From NCBI RefSeq assembly GCF_014635545.1, contig NZ_BMDA01000004.1, positions 170,515 to 234,514 on the forward strand: a DNA stretch of 64,000 nt. The letters run 5' to 3'. The position numbers and the translations under genes were made by a program. The first letter of the stretch is position 1. Each line of letters begins with the position of its first letter. The stretch is from Acinetobacter courvalinii (GTDB lineage: Bacteria; Pseudomonadota; Gammaproteobacteria; Pseudomonadales; Moraxellaceae). Below, piece by piece: positions 1 to 9,955 of this stretch. The notes beneath the pieces were generated by a model that saw only the letters and a program-made list of their open reading frames with translations, searched no databases and was not told where the DNA came from.

Positions 1-1
1 A

Positions 2-1078
2 CATATCATGTTTGGCGGTTTGACTCATGAACCGGCGATTGAATTAGGTAAACTCTTATTAAAAATTACGCCGCCGAACTTAGATAAGATTTTCTATGCA
101 GATTCAGGTTCGGTTGCCGTAGAAGTGGCTTTAAAAATGGCCGTGCAATATTGGACTGCGTTGAATCAACCCGAGAAAACCAATTTTATTACCACGCGCT
201 CTGGCTATCATGGTGATACCTGGAATGCAATGTCTGTCTGTGATCCAGTCACGGGAATGCATCAGATTTTTGGTACTAGTTTACCCAATCGCATTTTTGT
301 GCCTGCGCCCCAAAGCCGCTTCGATGCAGAATGGAATCCACAAGACATTCAGGAACTCAAGCAACAGATTGAACAGCATCATCACAGTATTGCAGCCCTC
401 ATTATCGAGCCAATTGTACAAGGTGCAGGCGGCATGCGTTTTTATCATCCTGAATATTTACGTCAGGCCAAAGCGTTGTGTGAGCAATACAATCTATTGT
501 TAATCTTTGATGAAATTGCCACGGGATTTGGGCGCACAGGTAAAATGTTTGCGTGGGAACACGCACAGGTTGAACCCGATATCATGTGTATAGGTAAGGG
601 CTTAACAGGCGGTTATATGACCCTGTCTGCGACCTTAACCACTAAACAAGTGGCTGAAACCATTAGTCGAGGGGAAGCAGGCGTATTTATGCATGGGCCA
701 ACCTTTATGGCGAATCCATTGGCGTGTGCAGTTGCTTTAAGAAGTACTCAATTATTAGTGGAACAGGATTGGCAAGCCAATATTCAACGAATTGAAAAGA
801 TTCTGGTTGAACAATTAACCGATTTAGCACAGCTTGACCACGTTGCGGATGTACGGGTTTTAGGGGCGATTGGCGTGGTTGAATTAACCAGCAATGTGGA
901 TATGAAAACCTTACAGCAACAGTTTGTTGAACGGGGGATTTGGGTACGACCATTTGGAAAATTGGTCTATATAATGCCACCGTATGTGATTAGCGATGAT
1001 GAACTCCATTATTTATTAGCACAGATGAGTGAGGTGGTGAAAAATATGCAAGGAGTAAATGCCAATGTCCTTGCTTGA
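2..1078 (+). CDS. bioA: Adenosylmethionine-8-amino-7-oxononanoate aminotransferase BioA (5' truncated by window edge)
   Basis: This is a class III PLP aminotransferase that converts 8-amino-7-oxononanoate to 7,8-diaminononanoate in biotin synthesis, using S-adenosylmethionine as amino donor in the cytoplasm. The frame is open from the first bases, and the residues before the first in-window ATG ([11 protein letters not shown]) match the family, so the true start lies upstream; about 70 residues are missing. Visible motifs are the cofactor aspartate in [14 protein letters not shown] and the Schiff-base lysine in CIGKGLTGG. It leads a bioA-bioF-bioC-bioD operon and ends just inside bioF. Identification is firm. 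Confidence 0.95.
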   Translation, partial: HIMFGGLTHEPAIELGKLLLKITPPNLDKIFYADSGSVAVEVALKMAVQYWTALNQPEKTNFITTRSGYHGDTWNAMSVCDPVTGMHQIFGTSLPNRIFVPAPQSRFDAEWNPQDIQELKQQIEQHHHSIAALIIEPIVQGAGGMRFYHPEYLRQAKALCEQYNLLLIFDEIATGFGRTGKMFAWEHAQVEPDIMCIGKGLTGGYMTLSATLTTKQVAETISRGEAGVFMHGPTFMANPLACAVALRSTQLLVEQDWQANIQRIEKILVEQLTDLAQLDHVADVRVLGAIGVVELTSNVDMKTLQQQFVERGIWVRPFGKLVYIMPPYVISDDELHYLLAQMSEVVKNMQGVNANVLA

Positions 1079-2219
1079 TCATTATGCCGAGCAGCTTGAG
1101 CAACTCAAACAGCAAGGTAATTTTCGCCAATTTACTTCAAATCAACAGCAAGGACGATGGATCACCATTCAAGATCGAACCATGTTGAATCTGGCATCCA
1201 ATGATTATTTAGGTCTTGCCGCTGATTTAACTTTAAGAGAAGAGTTTCTTGATACACTGAAAATCGAACGGTCGCTCTTTAGTTCATCTTCTTCACGCTT
1301 GCTCACAGGTAATTTTGCAGAATATGAACAGTTTGAAAATAGCCTAAGCAAAGCCTTTGGCCGTGCGGCCTTACTCTTTAATAGCGGCTACCACATGAAT
1401 ATCGGTATTTTGCCAGCCTTAGCTGATAGTAAAACCATGATTCTGGCCGATAAACTGGTGCATGCCAGTATGATTGATGGCATTCGATTATCAACTGCTC
1501 AATATGTACGTTATCGTCATAATGATTTGCAGCATCTGGAACAGTTATTGCAAAAGTATCATCAAGATGAGCAAATTGAACGCATTATTGTGGTGACCGA
1601 AAGTATTTTTAGTATGGATGGTGATGAAACGGATCTAGCTGCATTGGTACAGTTAAAGCAACGCTTTGCCAAAACCATGTTGTATGTCGATGAAGCTCAT
1701 GCGATTGGCGTCAGGGGTAAGCAAGGTCTTGGTTGTGCTGAACAATATGGTGTATTGGATCAGATTGATTTCTTGGTGGGAACCTTTGGTAAAGCAATTG
1801 CCTCGGTAGGCGGCTATATCATTTGTGATTCAATCATCCGTGATTATCTGATCAATAAAATGCGGCCACTGATTTTTAGTACTGCGTTACCGCCGATCTC
1901 GATGGCATGGTCAGATTTCATGTTTAATAAAGTATTGAGCATGCAGCCACAGCGTCAGCACTTGGCTGAGATCAGTCAGTATTTACAACAGGCAGTGGTT
2001 GCCAAAGGTTTCTCTAGTCCTTCCAGCAGTCATATCATTCCAATTATTTTAGGCGAAAGCCAAGCGGCCATTGAAAAAGCACGCTATGTACAACAACAGG
2101 GTTTTTATGCCATGCCAGTACGCCCACCAACCGTGCCACAGAATAGTTCACGCTTGCGTATTTCCTTAACCTCTTTGGTGCAAAAAGCAGAGTTGGAGCA
2201 ATTGGTGGAGTGTTTGTGA
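1065..2219 (+). CDS. bioF: 8-amino-7-oxononanoate synthase BioF
   Basis: This alpha-oxoamine synthase condenses pimeloyl-ACP (or CoA) with L-alanine to give 8-amino-7-oxononanoate, using PLP. The motifs [10 protein letters not shown] and GTFGKAIAS (PLP lysine) are present, and the length of 384 residues is normal. Two in-frame ATGs lie at 1059 and 1065. The AGGAG at 1051-1055 sits only 3 bases from the first but 9 from the second, so I chose 1065; either way the gene overlaps the end of bioA. Its stop overlaps the bioC start, which implies translational coupling. Confidence 0.95.
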   Translation: MSLLDHYAEQLEQLKQQGNFRQFTSNQQQGRWITIQDRTMLNLASNDYLGLAADLTLREEFLDTLKIERSLFSSSSSRLLTGNFAEYEQFENSLSKAFGRAALLFNSGYHMNIGILPALADSKTMILADKLVHASMIDGIRLSTAQYVRYRHNDLQHLEQLLQKYHQDEQIERIIVVTESIFSMDGDETDLAALVQLKQRFAKTMLYVDEAHAIGVRGKQGLGCAEQYGVLDQIDFLVGTFGKAIASVGGYIICDSIIRDYLINKMRPLIFSTALPPISMAWSDFMFNKVLSMQPQRQHLAEISQYLQQAVVAKGFSSPSSSHIIPIILGESQAAIEKARYVQQQGFYAMPVRPPTVPQNSSRLRISLTSLVQKAELEQLVECL

Positions 2220-2968
2220 GCATCAATAAAACACTGGTTGCGCAACGTTTTGCCAAAGCAGGGCAAAGCTATGTCGAGCATGCTGTGGTACAGAAACAGA
2301 TTAGTGCGCAATTATTTGAATATCTGAAAGCATATTATCCACACAACTTGGACTCAGTTCTTGAGATCGGTTGTGGTTCGGGTAATCTCACTCATTTGTT
2401 TCAGTCCCATTTTCAGGTTGAACAGCTGTTTTTAAACGATTTATATGAGGATGTCGAGCAGCATTTTTCAAGCGTTGACAAGATTAATTGGTTGATCGGT
2501 GATATTGAGCAACTAATGTTACCGCAATGTTTGGATGCAGTGATTTCCAGTTCTGCTTTGCAATGGATGATGGACCTGCCTGCGTTATTGCAACGGATTC
2601 ATGGGACGTTAAACCCTCATGGATATTTCGGCTTTTCTACCTTTGGTCCTGATAATCTCACTGAAATTAAGCAACTGACAGGACAGGGTTTAAATTATGT
2701 CGATCGTGATGTGCTGCAACAGCAGTTGCAACAGCAAGGCTTTGAAGTGCTATTCATCGCGCAAGAACTGAAGCAGGTTTATTTTGATCATCCCAAATCG
2801 GTATTGCAGCATTTGAAAGCGACTGGGGTAACCGCAACAGCGAAATCACATCGCTGGACCAAGCAATCCTTGCAGAAGTTTTATGCAGATTATCAACAGT
2901 TTTATGATGAGCAGGGTTTCCGCCTGACTTATCATCCGATTTATGTGATTGCACGGAGAATAGCATGA
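2216..2968 (+). CDS. bioC: Malonyl-ACP O-methyltransferase BioC
   Basis: This SAM-dependent methyltransferase methylates malonyl-ACP, so that the fatty-acid machinery can build the pimelate chain of biotin. The SAM-binding motif [12 protein letters not shown] lies near residue 45, and a class I methyltransferase fold follows. I chose the GTG at 2216: it overlaps the bioF stop as GTGA and has a GGAG five bases upstream; a second GTG at 2210 is too close to that site. The gene ends in an ATGA overlap with bioD. No bioH esterase gene is seen in the window, so the demethylating partner must be elsewhere. Confidence 0.93.
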   Translation: MSINKTLVAQRFAKAGQSYVEHAVVQKQISAQLFEYLKAYYPHNLDSVLEIGCGSGNLTHLFQSHFQVEQLFLNDLYEDVEQHFSSVDKINWLIGDIEQLMLPQCLDAVISSSALQWMMDLPALLQRIHGTLNPHGYFGFSTFGPDNLTEIKQLTGQGLNYVDRDVLQQQLQQQGFEVLFIAQELKQVYFDHPKSVLQHLKATGVTATAKSHRWTKQSLQKFYADYQQFYDEQGFRLTYHPIYVIARRIA

Positions 2969-3609
2969 GTGCAGCAATTTATTTTGTCAGCGGCATTGAT
3001 ACCGAAATTGGTAAAACCTATGCCACAGGCTATCTCGCCAAGCTTTGGACCGAACAAGGGCGACGAGTGATTACCCAGAAGCTGGTGCAGACGGGGAATG
3101 TTGATGTCTCGGAAGATATCGAAAAACACCGTGAAATTATGGGCAGTGGCTGGTTTCAGGAAGACCATGACAAGCTCACCATGCCTGAAATTTTTACTTA
3201 TCCTGCCTCGCCGCATTTAGCCACCCGTCTGGATGGGCGTGATCTGAATTTTGCCAAGATTGAAGCTGCGACCAAAGAGCTGGCTCAGCGTTTTGAGGTG
3301 GTGTTGTTAGAAGGTGCGGGTGGTTTAATGGTGCCTTTAACCACAGAATTGCTGACCATCGATTATATCGCTCAGCATCAATTTCCTGTGATTTTGGTCA
3401 CTTCTGGGCGTTTGGGGAGTATTAACCATACTTTGTTGAGTTTAGAGGCATTAAAGCAACGTGGTTTGAGTTTGCATGCTTTAGTGTATAACTTAAAGGA
3501 TGAGTCGAAAGATCCGGTGATTTCTAAAGATACCGCAGATTATCTAAGAGCTTATCTGGCAAAGCATTTTCCTGATGCGCAATGGATTGAGTTGGAAAAG
3601 TTTAAATAA
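2965..3609 (+). CDS. bioD: ATP-dependent dethiobiotin synthetase BioD
   Basis: The enzyme closes the ureido ring of dethiobiotin from diaminononanoate, CO2 and ATP. The P-loop GIDTEIGKT is at residues 10-18, a variant of the usual GTDTxVGKT, and [11 protein letters not shown] lies mid-protein. The length of 214 residues is typical. Its ATG overlaps the bioC stop by four bases. It is the last gene of the biotin operon here; bioB is not in the window. No clear intrinsic terminator follows directly, but a palindromic repeat begins about 55 bases downstream. Confidence 0.95.
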   Translation: MSAAIYFVSGIDTEIGKTYATGYLAKLWTEQGRRVITQKLVQTGNVDVSEDIEKHREIMGSGWFQEDHDKLTMPEIFTYPASPHLATRLDGRDLNFAKIEAATKELAQRFEVVLLEGAGGLMVPLTTELLTIDYIAQHQFPVILVTSGRLGSINHTLLSLEALKQRGLSLHALVYNLKDESKDPVISKDTADYLRAYLAKHFPDAQWIELEKFK

Positions 3610-3664
3610 TTTTAATTAGAATCAAAATAGTGGCTCTTCATGGAGTCGTGCCGAGTTTAAGCTA

Positions 3665-3816
3665 AGGTTTGGGATAAACCTGCGGTTCGCCCTACTTTGG
3701 TTTCGCCCAAAGTAGGCAAAGGCATTGTCATCCACAAAACCTGTTCTCTTTTTGTTCTTGTTTTTATTATCTCGCAGAAACAATATATTGCAAAATTCAC
3801 GCAGGTTGTGGATGAC
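3665..3816. repeat. Cluster of three nested inverted repeats (REP-like)
   Basis: Three inverted repeats lie between bioD and the next gene. AGGTTT at 3665-3670 pairs with AAACCT at 3676-3681. CCTACTTTGG at 3691-3700 pairs perfectly with 3707-3716 around a six-base loop. A longer-range pair, 3727-3743 and 3802-3816, shares GTCATCCACAA..CCTG in opposite orientation with a two-base length difference. Similar CCTACTTT hairpins are, from memory, common between Acinetobacter genes. The cluster could be a repetitive extragenic palindrome or the remnant of a small non-autonomous mobile element; it may also end bioD transcripts. Confidence 0.55.
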
Positions 3817-3873
3817 GTTTCCGAGTATCATATTTCATGTGAAAGTTTCGCTTGTATAAAAGTAAGGCCTAAA

Positions 3874-4545
3874 ATGAACAAGAAAAATAAATTAGTTCTA
3901 TCCATTTTATTTGGATTTTTGATTCCAGTCTCAGCATCCTATGCTGCTGTACCGACAGATAAAACCATCATCAGTTGGATCACCAACTTACAAGATTCAA
4001 ATGCCAATCCACCCCAAGCCATTCAGATCGATTCTACTGAAGCCGTAAAACTGATCTCAGGAGAAGAAGCTTATTTATCGGGTGTGAGTTTTGAAAATGC
4101 AGGGCGTAACTTTTGGGGAGGTTATGTATTAACCCGTCCAAAATTAAAGCAGGCGCGAATCTTGAAAGCGTTTGGTGGTCAATCGAATAGTTTTAAAGTG
4201 CATCCAACTGTTTATAAAGGTAAGCCGATTCAACTGATCGAAATTGAAAGCGCAGGCTCAGGACAGGGCACCGTAGAGTCGAGTAAAAGTCTGGTTTATT
4301 TAAATCAATGGACCAGTAAGCTGATTGCAGAGGTAGAGGAGTCTTCTTACGAAGGGCGTTATGATGATAAATCAGGAGCAGAAGACTGTCGTACTGGTCG
4401 AGATAATTCAGGCTATTTAAATGTGATGCCTTATTCACCTTATGTTATTCGAACCACCGTGACAGGGGATGCCTGCAACAATAAACCTCAAGGCTATAAA
4501 GTGAGTAGTAAGCTGATTCCGATTGTAATTAGTGAAATAAAATAA
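3874..4545 (+). CDS. Exported protein of unknown function
   Basis: I do not recognise the family. The 223-residue product begins with a textbook signal peptide (MNKKNK, then a hydrophobic run ending near SASYAA), so it is probably periplasmic. The mature part is beta-rich in appearance, with a late cysteine pair (residues 171 and 200, roughly) that could form a disulfide. The open frame extends upstream into the palindromic repeat, but only the ATG at 3874 gives a signal peptide, with a weak AAGG seven bases before it. It stands alone, facing the exbD genes across a shared hairpin. Confidence 0.7.
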   Translation: MNKKNKLVLSILFGFLIPVSASYAAVPTDKTIISWITNLQDSNANPPQAIQIDSTEAVKLISGEEAYLSGVSFENAGRNFWGGYVLTRPKLKQARILKAFGGQSNSFKVHPTVYKGKPIQLIEIESAGSGQGTVESSKSLVYLNQWTSKLIAEVEESSYEGRYDDKSGAEDCRTGRDNSGYLNVMPYSPYVIRTTVTGDACNNKPQGYKVSSKLIPIVISEIK

Positions 4546-4572
4546 AAAAAGCTAACAAGCGAACTTGTTAGC
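4544..4572 (-). terminator. Intrinsic terminator after exbD
   Basis: A perfect 9-bp stem (4551-4559 with 4564-4572, loop CGAA) is flanked on its left by seven A residues. On the minus strand these become the U-tract, so it terminates the tonB-exbB-exbD-exbD transcript. There is no T-tract on the other side, so it should work poorly for the rightward gene. Confidence 0.8.
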
Positions 4573-4619
4573 ACAGGAGTAAACTTGTCATTATTGAATG
4601 AATTTCTTATTTTTATTGT

Positions 4620-5039
4620 TTAGTTATTACTGACGATGCCAATTTTGGTGACATTGCTCTGTTGAGCGAGTGCCATCACCATGGCTATGTTTTTATATTC
4701 CGCCTGGGCATCAGGTTTAAACTTGATTTGATCCTGATCGGCTTTTTTGGCAACTGATTCAAATAAAACCTTTAGTGCCTGACGATCAGCCACTGCCTGA
4801 TCATTCCAGAAAATATGCCCTTGCGCATCGACCCGCAGATTGATGGTCTCTGGTGGTTTTTGATCTGTTGGTGGCGGTGGCGTACCATTTGGCAAATTAA
4901 TGTTAATCGCATTATTCGGAATCGGGATAGTGATAATGAACATAATCAACAGCACCAACATGACATCAATCAGCGGTGTCATGTTGACGTCGAGCATGAC
5001 ATCTTCTTCATCATTTTTTGAACCCACATTCATACCCAT
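4620..5039 (-). CDS. exbD: ExbD-type energy transducer, second copy
   Basis: This 139-residue inner-membrane protein belongs to the TonB-ExbB-ExbD motor that passes proton-motive force to outer-membrane receptors. A short cytoplasmic N-terminus is followed by one transmembrane helix (about residues 17-42) carrying the proton-relay aspartate in NMTPLIDVMLVLLI, then a periplasmic domain. It is paralogous to the gene just upstream, with 14 bases between them. Two exbD genes behind one exbB resemble the tonB-exbB-exbD1-exbD2 arrangement known from Xanthomonas. A TolR role is less likely because of the neighbouring tonB. Confidence 0.9.
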   Translation of the reverse strand: MGMNVGSKNDEEDVMLDVNMTPLIDVMLVLLIMFIITIPIPNNAININLPNGTPPPPTDQKPPETINLRVDAQGHIFWNDQAVADRQALKVLFESVAKKADQDQIKFKPDAQAEYKNIAMVMALAQQSNVTKIGIVSNN

Positions 5040-5053
5040 GTGTGATTCTCCTA

Positions 5054-5482
5054 TTATGGTGTGGTCGCAGGTGGGGTCGTGACAAATGCAATTTTGCCAA
5101 TACCCGCTTGCTGAGTTGTACTGATTACCTGATCAATCGCGTCGTAATGTGTCAGTTGATCGCCACGAATATGAACCTCAGGCTGCGGACGTTTTTGTGC
5201 TTCGGCCTGTAAGCGTGCAAGTAAGGTTTCCTTATTTGCAACATGTTGTTCATTCCAGAAAATATCACCCGTTTTATTCACTGAAAGCTGGATATTTTGT
5301 GGTGTGGTGGCATAAGGTGTATTTTTTTCTTCAGGCAGTTTTACTGGAACGGTGTGTGTGACCACTGGCACTGTAATTAAAAAGATAATCAGTAGTACCA
5401 GCATGATGTCGACTAACGGGGTGGTATTAATTGTTCCGATCACATCATCATCATTTTGATCTGAATTAATCATCATGCCCAT
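5054..5482 (-). CDS. exbD: ExbD-type energy transducer, first copy
   Basis: This is a 142-residue ExbD/TolR-family protein with the same layout as its neighbour: an N-terminal cytoplasmic stretch, a single membrane helix with the conserved aspartate (TTPLVDIMLVLLIIF), and a periplasmic domain. The two copies share the periplasmic FWN motif before their second half but differ elsewhere, so this is an old duplication rather than a recent one. It lies 11 bases downstream of exbB and is clearly co-transcribed. Confidence 0.9.
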   Translation of the reverse strand: MGMMINSDQNDDDVIGTINTTPLVDIMLVLLIIFLITVPVVTHTVPVKLPEEKNTPYATTPQNIQLSVNKTGDIFWNEQHVANKETLLARLQAEAQKRPQPEVHIRGDQLTHYDAIDQVISTTQQAGIGKIAFVTTPPATTP

Positions 5483-5493
5483 AATGGTGTTCC

Positions 5494-6369
5494 TTATTTA
5501 GAATCACGGTTTGGATGGTTACTGTTTAAGTCACCGCTGAGGAGTACGGCATGTAGGTCCGAACCAAATGAGCGAACATTGTCCATAACCGCTTTATTAC
5601 GACGGGTTAACCAGTTATAACCAAGTACAGCTGGAACAGCCACAGCGAGACCAATTGCGGTCATAATCAGTGCTTCACCCACAGGTCCAGCAACTTTATC
5701 AATCGATGCTTGGCCTGAAATACCGATCGCTGTAAGCGCATGATAAATCCCCCAAACTGTTCCAAATAAGCCGACAAATGGCGCGGTTGAACCCACAGTA
5801 GCAAGGAAGGCTAGACCATTGCTTAAGTGACTTTGTACTTTTTCGATTGCACGTTGGATTGAAATGGTCACCCATGTGTTGAAATCAATACGCTCTAATA
5901 AGGTACCGTCATGGTGTTTGGTCGAGCGGATGCCTTTTTCTGCAATATAACGATAGCTACTGTTTGCATTTAAACTATCGGCTGCACTATTTAAAGATTC
6001 CGCTTCCCAGAAATTACGCTCAGCTTCTGTAGCATGGCGCTTGATTTTACTTTGTTGAAATACTTTCGACAGAATGATGTACCACGTCCCAATCGACATC
6101 AGGACTAAAATAAACAAGGTTGATTTCGCGACTAAGTCACCTTCGCGCCACAGGGCTTCCAGGCCATAAGGATTATGGACTTTTTCAACAGTTGCAGGTA
6201 ATGGTGGCGGGGTTGGTGTTGCTTGTGCTGTGGCATCAGTCGCTACAGTTGTTACCGCTGTGGTTTGCGTAGTTTCATCGGCCCACACGGTTGCAACGGG
6301 CAGTAAGGTACTTCCTGCAATCAGGCCAATTGCTGCGATTTGAGAAATACGTTTTGCTGTGTTTGTCAT
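5494..6369 (-). CDS. exbB: ExbB proton-channel component
   Basis: This MotA/TolQ/ExbB-family protein is the pentameric channel of the TonB motor. It has 291 residues from the ATG at 6369, preceded by GGAG with good spacing; a longer frame reaches 6405 but has no such site. Unlike E. coli ExbB it carries an N-terminal signal-peptide-like segment and a Thr/Pro-rich stretch (residues 1-60) before three transmembrane helices, as in other long ExbB proteins. The conserved GTVWGIYHAL and GLAVAVPAVLGYNWL segments form the helices that line the channel. It is followed by two exbD genes. Confidence 0.92.
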   Translation of the reverse strand: MTNTAKRISQIAAIGLIAGSTLLPVATVWADETTQTTAVTTVATDATAQATPTPPPLPATVEKVHNPYGLEALWREGDLVAKSTLFILVLMSIGTWYIILSKVFQQSKIKRHATEAERNFWEAESLNSAADSLNANSSYRYIAEKGIRSTKHHDGTLLERIDFNTWVTISIQRAIEKVQSHLSNGLAFLATVGSTAPFVGLFGTVWGIYHALTAIGISGQASIDKVAGPVGEALIMTAIGLAVAVPAVLGYNWLTRRNKAVMDNVRSFGSDLHAVLLSGDLNSNHPNRDSK

Positions 6370-6409
6370 CTTTAAATTCTCCAAAAATTTGTTTGTTCGA
6401 TACATTTAA

Positions 6410-7123
6410 TTAGGAAAGCGTGAATGGATATTCGATTTCGTACCATTCTTGTTGTGGTACACCGTCTTTCATTGCTGCTTTAAAAGTACACAGGCTATAC
6501 GCTTTAATAGCCGCCTTATCTAAGCTTTTACTGCCACTTGATTTTTTGACTTTTGAGTCAATGACTTTGCCTGAACCATCAACCAGTACACGAATACGCA
6601 CCGTACCTTCTTCTTCATTCATCAAGGCTTCACGAGGATATTCAGGTTTTTGACAGCCCGCTTCGCCTTCAGAAACGCCGCGTGAAATTCCTGCCGGTTT
6701 AGCTGGAGCCGCAGGTGCGGCAGGCGCTGTTGGAGCAGCAACAGGACTTGGACTTGCTGCAGCAGGCGTAGGTGTTGGTGTAGCAACAGCCGTTTTGGTC
6801 GGTTGAGCTGGGGCTGGTTTTTGCACAGGTGTGACTTTCTCCACCTGTTTAGGTGGGTCAGGCATTTTGGCCACTTTTTCGACCATTTTCGGTGGCTCGG
6901 GTGGCTTTTCTTTAGGTTTTGGTTCCTCTGGTTTTGGAGGCGGTGGTGGTTTGATGTCCTGAATAATCTGTAGTTCTACAGGCTTATCGACAGGCTTGCT
7001 AAAGTCGGTCGCTAAACTTGTCATCAGAATATAGGCGATAATGAGATGTAGAAATAACACCAAACCAATACCAACAAGGCGTTTGGCAGGTTGATTTTCA
7101 TTCTCAGAAAAGGGGATGCCCAT
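6410..7123 (-). CDS. tonB: TonB energy-transducing protein
   Basis: TonB spans the periplasm and touches the TonB box of outer-membrane receptors. It has 237 residues from the ATG at 7123, which has AGGAG five bases upstream; a start at 7147 lacks one. A single N-terminal membrane helix (about 16-38) is followed by a long Pro/Lys then Pro/Ala-rich spacer (about 55-150) and a C-terminal TonB domain with the YP-xxA motif and VRIRVLVDGSGKV. It lies 41 bases upstream of exbB and 153 bases downstream of the receptor gene, so the motor is probably dedicated to that receptor. Confidence 0.92.
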   Translation of the reverse strand: MGIPFSENENQPAKRLVGIGLVLFLHLIIAYILMTSLATDFSKPVDKPVELQIIQDIKPPPPPKPEEPKPKEKPPEPPKMVEKVAKMPDPPKQVEKVTPVQKPAPAQPTKTAVATPTPTPAAASPSPVAAPTAPAAPAAPAKPAGISRGVSEGEAGCQKPEYPREALMNEEEGTVRIRVLVDGSGKVIDSKVKKSSGSKSLDKAAIKAYSLCTFKAAMKDGVPQQEWYEIEYPFTLS

Positions 7124-7276
7124 AATTACTCCTGAAATTGTAATCATGAATTCATCGTCGTTTGGAGGAAGGGATCAATTAAAAATTGATACTGACCACT
7201 TTAATGTTCAATGAATCAGAGGATTACGGTGAACCACTACGACAGAACAGTAGTCATGCCATAGTGGCGAAACGTA

Positions 7277-9955
7277 TTAAAATTTGTAGGTGCCTCTTAG
7301 GAAATATGCTCGACCTGTGACATCGCTATAGCGTGGGTCATAACCATATTGGAAGTTGTCTAATACATTCGATGCAGATGGTTCAGCATCAAATATATTT
7401 TTTATACCTGCAGTAAGTTCTAGATTTTTAAAGCCTTTATAGGTTCCTGAAATGTTGTAGAGGGTGTAGTCACTAACACGGTGATTGTCATATTTATCAT
7501 CCCCCGTTTCATTCTGGTCTTTATAACCTCGATAGAATTCTTGCTCGAATACCATTTTCCAGTTTTCGTAGCTCCAATTTACATTTGCAACATGCTTCCA
7601 GCGTAAAATTGCAGGATCATCGTACTTGCCTGCATAGCCATCCCAAGTTCCGCCTTTTTCTTCTTGTCTGTCATAATTAATAATATAGGTACCATCAATT
7701 CCAAAGCCAAAGCGACCTGTTACGGTCATTGGGGAGAGATAATTGAGGGCAAGGTCAATCCCTTGAGTTTTAACCCCGCCCATATTGGTTAATGCACTAT
7801 TGATATATTGGAGACGACCATCATCTCCACGAATGAAGCGATCTGCATATTTTTCCGGATCACCAAAGATCATGGCTTCACCAATACTATTAATCAGTCC
7901 ATCGATTTTGATGTTGTAATAGTCGGCAGAGAAAACAAGATTCTTAATCGGCTCTACGACGAAACCAGCCGTGATCGAGGTAGATTCTTCCGGTTGCAAA
8001 CCTTTAGTTCCACCTTGAGTACGATAAAACTGTGTATTACATTCGGTCTTATATTGATCTGAGATGGCTTGGCCATTTGGGCAAAGCACAGGATCATTGT
8101 ATTTCGCTCCAGTATAGGTCTTACTCTGAGGTGCATTGATGTCATACAGACTTGGTGCACGGAAACCTGTACTATAAGATGTACGGAACATTAACTGTTT
8201 TAAAGGTTCCCAACGGAAGGCGACTTTGGGATTGAAAGTATCACCAAAATCACTGTATTTGTCATAACGGGCAGCAAGTTGGGCTTCTAGTGTTTTGGTA
8301 ACGGGTATATGTAGCTCAGTAAAAACAGCTGTGATATCGCGTTTACCTTTACTTTCTGGTTTGTCTGGATCAATACCGCTCCCTGGAACTTGTTTTACAA
8401 TTTCTGAGTTAACATTTGCTTTCCAGTCTTGAGAACTAAAGCTTCCCCCGAATGCAAAGCCAACATCACCAGCGGGAAGGGTATAAATTGGACGACTGAC
8501 ATTAAAGTCAAATGTCGTTGCCGTTAAGGTGCCTTTATTGGTATCTCCCTTAACTTCAAATGATTGCCATATATTTTGATCCGCACTTGGACCAAATGGA
8601 TTCAGTTTCCCAGCATTTAAAGCAGCTTGTACTTGGCTCTGATTGAGGTAACCGCCAGCAAAACCATCTGTTGCTTCACTGCGTGCATAGGAAATCCCCG
8701 TGTTGATATCCCATCCATACGCTTCACCTTCCAAAGCAAGTAGTGCTCGATGTGATTCATTGACAGGATTAGATATACGATTTCCTGCCTGCGAACGTAA
8801 ATAAAGTTCTAAAGGTTCGCCACTTAAACCACTGACAGCAGGGGTAATACCATTTCCTGGGTAATAAGGACTTGTTGAGGGAAGCGTAACCGAACGGCTG
8901 TAAACATCAGGGGCAATAGACGTTGTAACTTCGTTACGTGAATAAATATATTCACCAATAGCATTAAAATTGTCATTTAATTTGAACGTGCCGCGTCCGA
9001 GTGCAGAAATTGTTTCTGATTTTGGAACGATACCGATCAATGCTTGAGTATTTAGATAGCACAGTTCACCATCTGAAACGGTATTTGGAGCATTATTACA
9101 TGCTGTACTTGCATAAGGGTTGCCAAGTTTTCCTGTTTTCGGATCACGAAAATTGGCTGGAAAACCATTGGCTGAACTGGCATCAATTCCTAATTCCGGA
9201 AGAAGCCCGCCTCGTTTACTGGCTTTACGATCTCTTGCCATAATGTCATTTGAACGGCGGTAATCAATGACGCCCATCACATTAAAACCTTGTTCCTCCA
9301 GATCTCCGTAGCCACCAAATATTGAGACATCCTGCTTATCACCGCCACTTTCTTCAGGCTGGATTAAACCCGCGCTAATATTTAATCCTTCAAAGGACTT
9401 TTTGGTAATAAAATTGATTACGCCTGCAATCGCATCTGCCCCATAAATTGCAGAAGCGCCATCACGGAGGATTTCGATACGATCAACCATCGCCATTGGA
9501 ATAATATTCAAGTTGGTTGTTGATGTACTAAAAGGGCTATACGCTAAACGGCGACCATTCAATAAAATCAAAGTCTTGTCGGTACCTAAAGCACGTAAAT
9601 TCGCTGATGAACCTTCGGTATTACTTGCTCCCACATTTTGGGCGGTTGCGAAACCAGCCTGGTTAGCACTCACTTTGGTTAACGCTTCTTCAACGGTGGT
9701 CACGCCTTGTTTAGCAAGGTCGTCGGCTTTGATAATGGTAATCGGCGAGGCACTTTGAGCTGCAACGCCTTTGATGGAAGATCCCGTCACGGCGACCTTA
9801 ACCACCTTGGTGGGTTTTTCTTCAGTTGTTGAGTCCGCGTCGGCAGCATGTGCCATGGTTAGACACAGCATACTTAAACTCAAGGTGCTCAGTTTAAGTA
9901 GGGTTTTGCTCGTTTTTGACGTAGCGTTAGGTTGAGCGAAGTTGGCTTTTTTCAT
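7277..9955 (-). CDS. TonB-dependent outer-membrane receptor, probable peptide or siderophore-like substrate
   Basis: This is an 892-residue gated porin. A signal peptide (about 1-38, ending AHA) is followed by a VVKVAVTGS segment that could be the TonB box, a plug domain (about 60-185, with DRIEILRDGASAIYGADAIAGVINF), and a 22-strand-type barrel ending in phenylalanine, the outer-membrane sorting signal. An AGGGG lies 11 bases before the ATG. The substrate cannot be read from sequence. I saw no Fur-box-like palindrome upstream, and the divergent neighbours are a peptide ABC transporter and peptidase, so peptide uptake is my inference rather than iron. Confidence 0.88.
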   Translation of the reverse strand: MKKANFAQPNATSKTSKTLLKLSTLSLSMLCLTMAHAADADSTTEEKPTKVVKVAVTGSSIKGVAAQSASPITIIKADDLAKQGVTTVEEALTKVSANQAGFATAQNVGASNTEGSSANLRALGTDKTLILLNGRRLAYSPFSTSTTNLNIIPMAMVDRIEILRDGASAIYGADAIAGVINFITKKSFEGLNISAGLIQPEESGGDKQDVSIFGGYGDLEEQGFNVMGVIDYRRSNDIMARDRKASKRGGLLPELGIDASSANGFPANFRDPKTGKLGNPYASTACNNAPNTVSDGELCYLNTQALIGIVPKSETISALGRGTFKLNDNFNAIGEYIYSRNEVTTSIAPDVYSRSVTLPSTSPYYPGNGITPAVSGLSGEPLELYLRSQAGNRISNPVNESHRALLALEGEAYGWDINTGISYARSEATDGFAGGYLNQSQVQAALNAGKLNPFGPSADQNIWQSFEVKGDTNKGTLTATTFDFNVSRPIYTLPAGDVGFAFGGSFSSQDWKANVNSEIVKQVPGSGIDPDKPESKGKRDITAVFTELHIPVTKTLEAQLAARYDKYSDFGDTFNPKVAFRWEPLKQLMFRTSYSTGFRAPSLYDINAPQSKTYTGAKYNDPVLCPNGQAISDQYKTECNTQFYRTQGGTKGLQPEESTSITAGFVVEPIKNLVFSADYYNIKIDGLINSIGEAMIFGDPEKYADRFIRGDDGRLQYINSALTNMGGVKTQGIDLALNYLSPMTVTGRFGFGIDGTYIINYDRQEEKGGTWDGYAGKYDDPAILRWKHVANVNWSYENWKMVFEQEFYRGYKDQNETGDDKYDNHRVSDYTLYNISGTYKGFKNLELTAGIKNIFDAEPSASNVLDNFQYGYDPRYSDVTGRAYFLRGTYKF

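Noticed and set aside
705-980. Antisense open frame in bioA
   Set aside because: It is a shadow of a certain gene with no translation signal.
3697-3873. Longer N-terminus for the exported protein
   Set aside because: That extension would read through the palindromic repeat and place the signal peptide internally.
7148-7276. Fur box or other iron-responsive operator in the tonB and receptor promoter regions
   Set aside because: I found no convincing GATAATGATAATC-like palindrome before tonB or in 9956-10601.
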